The notes below the pieces were generated by a model that saw only the letters and a list, made by a program, of their open reading frames with translations, was not told the DNA's origin and did not search any database. Below, piece by piece: positions 25,471-29,597 of a DNA stretch of 29,597 nt (the first letter of the stretch is position 1; each line of letters opens with the position of its first letter). The stretch is taken from NCBI GenBank assembly GCA_047605445.1, contig JASGFP010000042.1, positions 1 to 29,597 of the forward strand, written 5' to 3'. Both the position numbers and the translations under genes were made by a program. The DNA comes from JAJXWB01 sp047605445 (GTDB lineage Bacteria; Pseudomonadota; Alphaproteobacteria; Rhizobiales; Beijerinckiaceae).

Positions 25471-26337
25471 TCATTCGCCGGCGCGCGGGGCCTCCTGCGC
25501 GCCGGCCTTCTTTTTCGCGGTCGCCTCGATCGAGGCGTTGACCTGTCCGCCGAAAATGAAAATGCCCGAAAGCACATAAAGAAATACGAGGGCGATCATC
25601 ACCGAGGCGAGCCCCGCATAGGTCGTGACGTAATTCTGCGAGAAGCGGGCGAGATAGAAGCCGAAACCTTCGCCGAAAGCGAGCCACAGGATCAGCGTCA
25701 GCCCGATGCCGGGCGCGACCTGCGAGAATGTCCGCCGGCCGGCGGCCAGAAATATGTGAGCGAAGAGCAGCGTCGCCAGCAGGATGAGCGAGACCGTCGC
25801 CAGCCGGAAAGCGTCGAAGGCGCCCTGCAGGTCGGCCATGCGCGGAGCCCAGCGCACGAGCTGGGCCCAGACTATCGGCTCGAGCACCACGAGGACCGTG
25901 AAGCCGATCAGCGCCACAGCGCCGACGAGGACGAAGAAAGCGCTCTCGAGCCGCAGCACCCACCAGGCGCGCGCGTCGGTTTCGCCATAGGCGCGGCTGA
26001 GCCCGATGCGCACGGCGTCGACGGCGCTGGAGGCGAAATAGACCGCCAGCAGCGCGCTGAGCGTCGCAAGGCCCGTCCGCCGCTCGGTCAGCACGTTCTC
26101 GACCTCCCGCGCGATCGGGCCTGCGACCTGCGCGGGCCAGCTTTCGAACAGGAGCGCCGTCGCGCGCTGGGCGAGATCGGGCGTGCCGATGAAACCCGCG
26201 AGCGCGCCGACGAAAATCAGGAACGGAAAAAGCGAGGTGAGGCCGGAGAGCGCTATATGACTTGCGATCGCCCAGCCGTCATCCTCGGAGAACCGCATCC
26301 AGGACCGGTAGATGATTCGCCAGATCCGTCCGATCAT
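25471..26337 (-). CDS. YihY/virulence factor BrkB family inner-membrane protein
   Basis: A 288-residue membrane protein of the YihY/BrkB family (once wrongly called RNase BN). The typical N-terminus SWMRFSEDDGWAIASHIALSGLTSLFPFLIFVGALAGF begins near residue 12, and about six hydrophobic helices follow, including ESAFFVLVGAVALIGFTVLVVL, ATVSLILLATLLFAHIF, GLTLILWLAFGEGFGFYLARF and the YAGLASVMIALVFLYVLSGIFIFGG stretch. The ATG at 26337 is chosen because conserved sequence starts there; a long upstream in-frame extension is not conserved in character. The lysine-rich tail (AKKKAGAQEAPRAGE) is encoded by the DNA of the ccrA terminator. Function is unknown; transport of small solutes has been proposed for relatives. 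Confidence 0.9.
   Translation of the reverse strand: MIGRIWRIIYRSWMRFSEDDGWAIASHIALSGLTSLFPFLIFVGALAGFIGTPDLAQRATALLFESWPAQVAGPIAREVENVLTERRTGLATLSALLAVYFASSAVDAVRIGLSRAYGETDARAWWVLRLESAFFVLVGAVALIGFTVLVVLEPIVWAQLVRWAPRMADLQGAFDAFRLATVSLILLATLLFAHIFLAAGRRTFSQVAPGIGLTLILWLAFGEGFGFYLARFSQNYVTTYAGLASVMIALVFLYVLSGIFIFGGQVNASIEATAKKKAGAQEAPRAGE
25477..25515 (+). terminator. Terminator of ccrA inside the convergent coding sequence
   Basis: A perfect 10-bp stem GCCGGCGCGC (25477-25486) / GCGCGCCGGC (25497-25506) with a 10-nt loop is followed by CTTCTTTTT. On the + strand this is a good intrinsic terminator 52 bp after the ccrA stop. It lies within the last codons of the YihY gene. Confidence 0.8.
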
Positions 26338-26418
26338 GTGTATGTCCGCGCGGTGAGCCGATAGAAGATTCGCATTGTCATAACGCGCCGGCCAGCAAAA
26401 TGGCGCAGAAGGCCCAAA

Positions 26419-27291
26419 ATGCTCGTCCGGCTTGCGCCCATACTCTTCCCGCTGATCTGGTCGACCGGGTGGATCGTCGCACGCTACACCAAGGATTTCG
26501 CCGATCCGCTTGCGTTCTTGTGCGTGCGCTACATCTGCGCCGGCCTGGCGCTGGGCGCGTTTGCGATCTATGCCCGCGCCCAGTGGCCGCGCAGCGCGAT
26601 GGAAGCGACGCATGCGATCGTGTCCGGCGTCTTCCTCCACGCCATCTATCTCGGCGGTGTGTGGTGGGCGATCGAACAGGGGGTTCCCGCCTCGATTTCA
26701 GCGCTGCTGGCGGCGCTGCAACCGATCATGACCGCCTTTCTCGCGCCCGCGCTGGTCGGCGAGCGGGTCGGGCTCGCGCGCTGGAGCGGCGTCGTCATCG
26801 GCTTTGCCGGCCTGTGCCTGGTGCTGGCGCCGAAACTCGTCGGCCTCGATCCCGCGCAATTGCGCGCAGCGCTCACGCCGATCGGGGTCAACGTCGTCGC
26901 CATGACCGGCGTCACCGCCGGCACGTTCTACCAGAAGCGATTCATCCACACCGGCGACCTGCGCAGCGTGGCGGCGCTGCAATATGTCGGCGCGCTCGCC
27001 GCCGGCCTGCCGATGGCTTGGTTTGCCGGCGAATACCGGATCGACTGGACGCCGACGGCCTTCGTGGTGCTCGCCTGGTCGGTGCTCGCCCTGTCGATCG
27101 GCGCCATCGCGCTCCTGCTGCTGCTGATCCGGCGGGGCGAAGTCTCGCGCTCGGCGCAGCTCATCTTCCTCGTGCCGCCGCTGTCGGCGCTGCAGGCGCA
27201 TTTCCTGTTCGGTGAGACGCTGACGCTGGTCCAGGTTCTCGGCATGGGTTTGACCGCCTGCGGCGTGGCGCTGGCGGCGCGCGCGAAATGA
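26419..27291 (+). CDS. DMT superfamily (EamA) transporter
   Basis: A 290-residue inner-membrane exporter of the drug/metabolite transporter superfamily with two EamA repeats and about ten helices. The first repeat starts at once (MLVRLAPILFPLIWSTGWIVARY) and the characteristic FLCVRYICAGLALGAF follows; the linker ALQPIMTAFLAPALVGERVGLARWSGVVIGFAGLCLVL closes the first half. The second half begins near residue 160 (NVVAMTGVTAGTFYQKRF) and ends with VQVLGMGLTACGVALAARAK. The substrate cannot be inferred. It is divergent from the YihY gene (81-bp gap) and ends 3 bp from the convergent membrane-protein gene. The ATG at 26419 has a weak AAGG ribosome-binding site. Confidence 0.93.
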   Translation: MLVRLAPILFPLIWSTGWIVARYTKDFADPLAFLCVRYICAGLALGAFAIYARAQWPRSAMEATHAIVSGVFLHAIYLGGVWWAIEQGVPASISALLAALQPIMTAFLAPALVGERVGLARWSGVVIGFAGLCLVLAPKLVGLDPAQLRAALTPIGVNVVAMTGVTAGTFYQKRFIHTGDLRSVAALQYVGALAAGLPMAWFAGEYRIDWTPTAFVVLAWSVLALSIGAIALLLLLIRRGEVSRSAQLIFLVPPLSALQAHFLFGETLTLVQVLGMGLTACGVALAARAK

Positions 27292-27294
27292 GGC

Positions 27295-27867
27295 TCAGTG
27301 GACTTCGCGGCCGCGCGCCTGAACGCGGGCGCGGAAGGCGGCGAGCCTGCGCATGAGCGACGGCGCCTCGCTAGAAAACCGCGCGCGCAGGGCGGCGCGC
27401 AGTTCGTCGAGACGCTCGCGAATTGCGATCTTGTAGGGATCGACCTTGGCGTGCGCCCAATCGCGCATGCGGATGACGAAAGCATAGAAACGCGCGAACC
27501 ACGGCAGCGTCATCAAGCGTCCGTGGCACACATCGAAGACGAAGGCCGTCACGCCGAGGCCGACGGTTTTCGCCACGAGAAACACGCATCCGCCCGACAC
27601 CACGCGGCCCCCCGCGATCAGAGCGAGGCCGGCGATCTTGAACGGCAGAACCACGAGAATGGGAATGACGAACAGTGCCAGTGCGAAGGTCGCGGGCATG
27701 GTTTCGATCATGCGCTGCAGGACGCGCTTGACGGCCGCCAGCGGGAGCGCCGCGACCATGGCGCGAACCCAGCCGCCGAGCACATCCCACAGCCAGGCCT
27801 CGACCAGAAAGATCGCCGCCAGCAGCGTCCAGAAAAACCGGGTCAGTCGCGCCTGCATATCCGTCAT
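27295..27867 (-). CDS. Conserved membrane protein of unknown function
   Basis: A 190-residue protein I cannot assign to a named family. It has a hydrophobic segment near residues 11-30 (FFWTLLAAIFLVEAWLWDVL), a long one at about 60-86 (TFALALFVIPILVVLPFKIAGLALIAG) and a third near 92-112 (GCVFLVAKTVGLGVTAFVFDV). The C-terminal third is Arg-rich and predicted helical (ERLDELRAALRARF, LAAFRARVQARG), so it probably faces the cytoplasm. Codon use is like its neighbours, so it is likely genuine. It lies downstream of lpdA on the same strand (84-bp gap with a hairpin) and converges on the EamA gene with only 3 bp between. Confidence 0.8.
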   Translation of the reverse strand: MTDMQARLTRFFWTLLAAIFLVEAWLWDVLGGWVRAMVAALPLAAVKRVLQRMIETMPATFALALFVIPILVVLPFKIAGLALIAGGRVVSGGCVFLVAKTVGLGVTAFVFDVCHGRLMTLPWFARFYAFVIRMRDWAHAKVDPYKIAIRERLDELRAALRARFSSEAPSLMRRLAAFRARVQARGREVH

Positions 27868-27923
27868 CTTTGCATGGAAACCGGAATTTCCAGATCAAAG
27901 GCGGCGGATTTATGCGTTGTGCA

Positions 27924-27942
27924 GCGCGGCGCGAAGCCGCGC
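27924..27942 (-). terminator. Hairpin after lpdA (terminator-like, no T-run)
   Basis: GCGCGGC (27924-27930) pairs with GCCGCGC (27936-27942) around a 5-nt loop, 9 bp past the lpdA stop on the minus strand. No T-run follows, so it may end transcription weakly or stabilise the lpdA message. Confidence 0.4.
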
Positions 27943-27951
27943 CGGCGCTTG

Positions 27952-29364
27952 TCAGACGTGGATCGCGCGCTTGTCGACGGCCATCGCGGCTTCCTTGACC
28001 GCTTCCGACACCGTCGGATGGGCATGGCAGGTGCGGGCGAGGTCTTCCGCGGAGCCGCCGAATTCCATGAGTACGCAGGCTTCCGCAATCAGTTCGCCCG
28101 CGCCGAAGCCGACGATGTGAACGCCGAGCACGCGGTCGGTGGCGGCGTCCGCGAGAATTTTCACGAAACCGTCCGTCTTGCGCATGGCGCGGGCGCGGCC
28201 GTTGGCGGTGAGCGGGAACTTGCCGACCTTGTAGGCGACGCCCTTTTCCTTGAGCGCCTCTTCGGTCGCGCCGACGGTGGCGATTTCCGGGCTCGTATAG
28301 ACGACGCCCGGAATGACCTCGTAATTCACATGGCCGTGCTGGCCCGCCAGGATTTCGGCGACCGCAATGCCTTCGTCCTCGGCCTTATGGGCGAGCATCG
28401 GGCCACGCACGACATCGCCGATGGCGTAGACGCCCGGCACGCTGGAAGCGAAATGATCGTCGATGACGACCCGGCCGCGCTCCAGCGCGACGCCGGCCTC
28501 CTCCAGTCCGAGCCCTTCGGTGTACGGCGCGCGACCCGTAGCGATCAGCACGCGGTCGGCGTCGATCGTCTGCGCCTCGCCGCCGGCGACCGGCTCGAAT
28601 GTCACCTTGGCGCTGGCGCCCTTCACCGTCACGTCCGTGACCTTGGAGGCGAGCTTGAAAGCGAAGCCCTGCTTTTCCAGCATGCGCTGGAACTGCTTGA
28701 CCACTTCGCCGTCCATGCCGGGCAGGATGCGGTCGAGATATTCGATGACGGTGACTTCCGCGCCGAGGCGCCGCCAGACAGAGCCGAGTTCGAGGCCGAT
28801 CACGCCCGCGCCTACGACGACGAGTTTCTTCGGCACGGCGCCGAGATCGAGCGCGCCGGTGGAGGAGATCACGACCTTTTCGTCGACCGGGATTGGCGCG
28901 CCGTTCCTGTCGCGCAGGACCGCGACGTCGGAGCCGGTGGCGATGACGATGTTCTTCGTCTCGTGCGTGGCGAGCGAGCCGTCGGCCGCCTTCACTTCGA
29001 CCTTGCCGGCTCCTGCGATACGGGCTGCGCCCGCCAGCACGTCGACCTTGTTCTTCTTCATCAGGAAGGCGACGCCGTTGACGTTGGCGGCGACGGTGTC
29101 GTCCTTGTGCTTCATCATCGCAGGCAGATCGAGCTTCGGCTTGCCGACGATCACGCCGAGCGCGGGGAAGTCGTGCGTCGCTTCCTCGAACATTTCGGAG
29201 GCGTGCAGCAGCGCCTTGGAGGGGATGCAGCCGATGTTGAGGCATGTGCCGCCGAGCGTCTTGCGCTTCTCGACGATGGCGACCTTCATCCCGAGCTGCG
29301 CTGCGCGAATGGCGCAGACATAACCGCCGGGGCCGGCGCCGATGACGATGAGATCGTAGGCCAT
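27952..29364 (-). CDS. lpdA: Dihydrolipoyl dehydrogenase (E3)
   Basis: A 470-residue FAD-dependent disulfide oxidoreductase that reoxidises dihydrolipoamide in 2-oxoacid dehydrogenase complexes and passes electrons to NAD+. The N-terminal FAD motif is VIGAGPGGYVCA (7-18), the redox-active disulfide is Cys41/Cys46 in GGTCLNIGCIPSK, the second nucleotide-binding motif is VVVGAGVIGLELGSVW, and the C-terminal catalytic dyad is His449/Glu454 in HAHPTVSE. The ATG at 29364 has AAGG upstream and gives the family N-terminus MAYDLIVIG; an in-frame GTG at 29373 is unlikely. It follows sucB on the same strand, so it is the E3 of the 2-oxoglutarate dehydrogenase operon. A dispersed repeat lies between the two genes. 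Confidence 0.97.
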   Translation of the reverse strand: MAYDLIVIGAGPGGYVCAIRAAQLGMKVAIVEKRKTLGGTCLNIGCIPSKALLHASEMFEEATHDFPALGVIVGKPKLDLPAMMKHKDDTVAANVNGVAFLMKKNKVDVLAGAARIAGAGKVEVKAADGSLATHETKNIVIATGSDVAVLRDRNGAPIPVDEKVVISSTGALDLGAVPKKLVVVGAGVIGLELGSVWRRLGAEVTVIEYLDRILPGMDGEVVKQFQRMLEKQGFAFKLASKVTDVTVKGASAKVTFEPVAGGEAQTIDADRVLIATGRAPYTEGLGLEEAGVALERGRVVIDDHFASSVPGVYAIGDVVRGPMLAHKAEDEGIAVAEILAGQHGHVNYEVIPGVVYTSPEIATVGATEEALKEKGVAYKVGKFPLTANGRARAMRKTDGFVKILADAATDRVLGVHIVGFGAGELIAEACVLMEFGGSAEDLARTCHAHPTVSEAVKEAAMAVDKRAIHV

Positions 29365-29383
29365 TTCAAGCACCTTGCGTTGC

Positions 29384-29463
29384 CGTCACTGCGAGGAGCG
29401 GAGCGACGCGGCAATCCATCTCCGAGACTGGGGGATGGATTGCTTTGCTGCGCTCGCAATGAC
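29384..29463. repeat. Dispersed palindromic repeat between sucB and lpdA
   Basis: The left arm (29384-29420) begins CGTCACTGCGAGGAGCGGAG and ends GCAATCCATC; the right arm (29434-29463) runs GATGGATTGCTTTGC to CTCGCAATGAC. The arms are imperfectly complementary, the left being about 6-7 nt longer. The GTCATTGCGAG...GCAATCC pattern is a well-known dispersed element in many proteobacterial genomes and gives the frequent spurious peptide RHCEERSDAAI, which can be read here on the + strand. It lies between two genes of one presumed operon. Confidence 0.85.
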
Positions 29464-29478
29464 AGGGAAGTTGTTGGA

Positions 29479-29597
29479 TCAGAGATCCAGCACCAGACGC
29501 GCCGGGTCTTCCAGATTCTCTTTCACGCGCACGAGGAAGGTGACGGCTTCCTTGCCGTCGACGATGCGGTGGTCGTAGGAGAGCGCGAGATACATCA
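29479..29597 (-). CDS. sucB: Dihydrolipoamide succinyltransferase (E2 of 2-oxoglutarate dehydrogenase), C-terminal end
   Basis: The last 39 codons of a minus-strand gene that continues past the right edge, ending with TGA at 29479-29481. The translated tail reads MYLALSYDHRIVDGKEAVTF and ends LVLDL. It contains the catalytic histidine motif DHRIVDGKEA of E2 acyltransferases, and the MYLALSYDHR form is typical of SucB/OdhB rather than pyruvate dehydrogenase E2. lpdA follows 114 bp downstream on the same strand, matching the sucA-sucB-lpd order common in alphaproteobacteria. Confidence 0.93.
   Translation of the reverse strand, partial: MYLALSYDHRIVDGKEAVTFLVRVKENLEDPARLVLDL

Noticed and set aside
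29375..29578. 67-codon + strand open frame starting MRCRHCEERSDAAI
   Set aside because: A classic false ORF produced by the dispersed palindromic repeat, then running antisense to sucB.

Overview
This is a GC-rich window with strong G/C third-position bias, almost certainly the chromosome of an alphaproteobacterium of the order Hyphomicrobiales (Rhizobiales). The evidence is the combination of DUF1476 (F1-ATPase inhibitor zeta), DUF2794 and DUF4167 proteins, separate purS/purQ/purL genes, and a divergent ethylmalonyl-CoA mutase / crotonyl-CoA carboxylase-reductase pair. The ethylmalonyl-CoA pathway fits a serine-cycle methylotroph or a relative that assimilates C2 compounds or makes polyhydroxybutyrate. 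The exact genus is inference and cannot be fixed from this window.

Layout. 1-6.6 kb: the end of an unknown + strand gene, then a minus-strand block grxD, bolA, purL, purQ, purS, purC (Fe-S trafficking and the middle steps of purine synthesis). A + strand OmpW-type porin gene, preceded by an FNR/FixK-like palindrome, sits between purL and purQ. A DUF1476 gene is divergent from purC. 6.6-13.5 kb: a XerC/D-type recombinase, a convergent RNA 2',3'-cyclic phosphodiesterase with an upstream GDSL esterase (tesA), a divergent YbbA/YbbP-type ABC exporter, a Bax-inhibitor-1 family membrane protein, and a convergent DUF2794 gene. 13.5-20.9 kb: a structured non-coding stretch with two successive + strand terminator-like hairpins, then htpG overlapping prmC, a long leader, a DUF4167 gene, and clpB. 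20.9-25.4 kb: uppP and ecm on the minus strand, separated by a long hairpin repeat, and ccrA divergent from ecm. 25.4-29.6 kb: a YihY/BrkB membrane protein, a DMT-family (EamA) exporter, an unknown membrane protein, lpdA, a dispersed palindromic repeat, and the C-terminus of sucB (2-oxoglutarate dehydrogenase E2), i.e. the end of a suc-lpd operon.

How the genes work together. PurS, PurQ and the small PurL form one FGAM synthase complex, and PurC acts two steps later. GrxD and BolA are known partners in iron-sulfur handling. HtpG and ClpB are heat-shock chaperones that flank the release-factor methylase PrmC. CcrA and Ecm catalyse successive parts of the ethylmalonyl-CoA pathway and share a 253-bp divergent control region holding two copies of a TGCA-N-TGCA palindrome. 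SucB and LpdA belong to the 2-oxoglutarate dehydrogenase complex.

Most of the window is conserved housekeeping DNA, and I see no clear undescribed multi-gene system. The best leads are non-coding: a possible orphan small RNA at about 13.59-13.79 kb, the ccrA operator region, the FNR-like site before ompW, the long structured leader before the DUF4167 gene, and two palindromic repeat elements.
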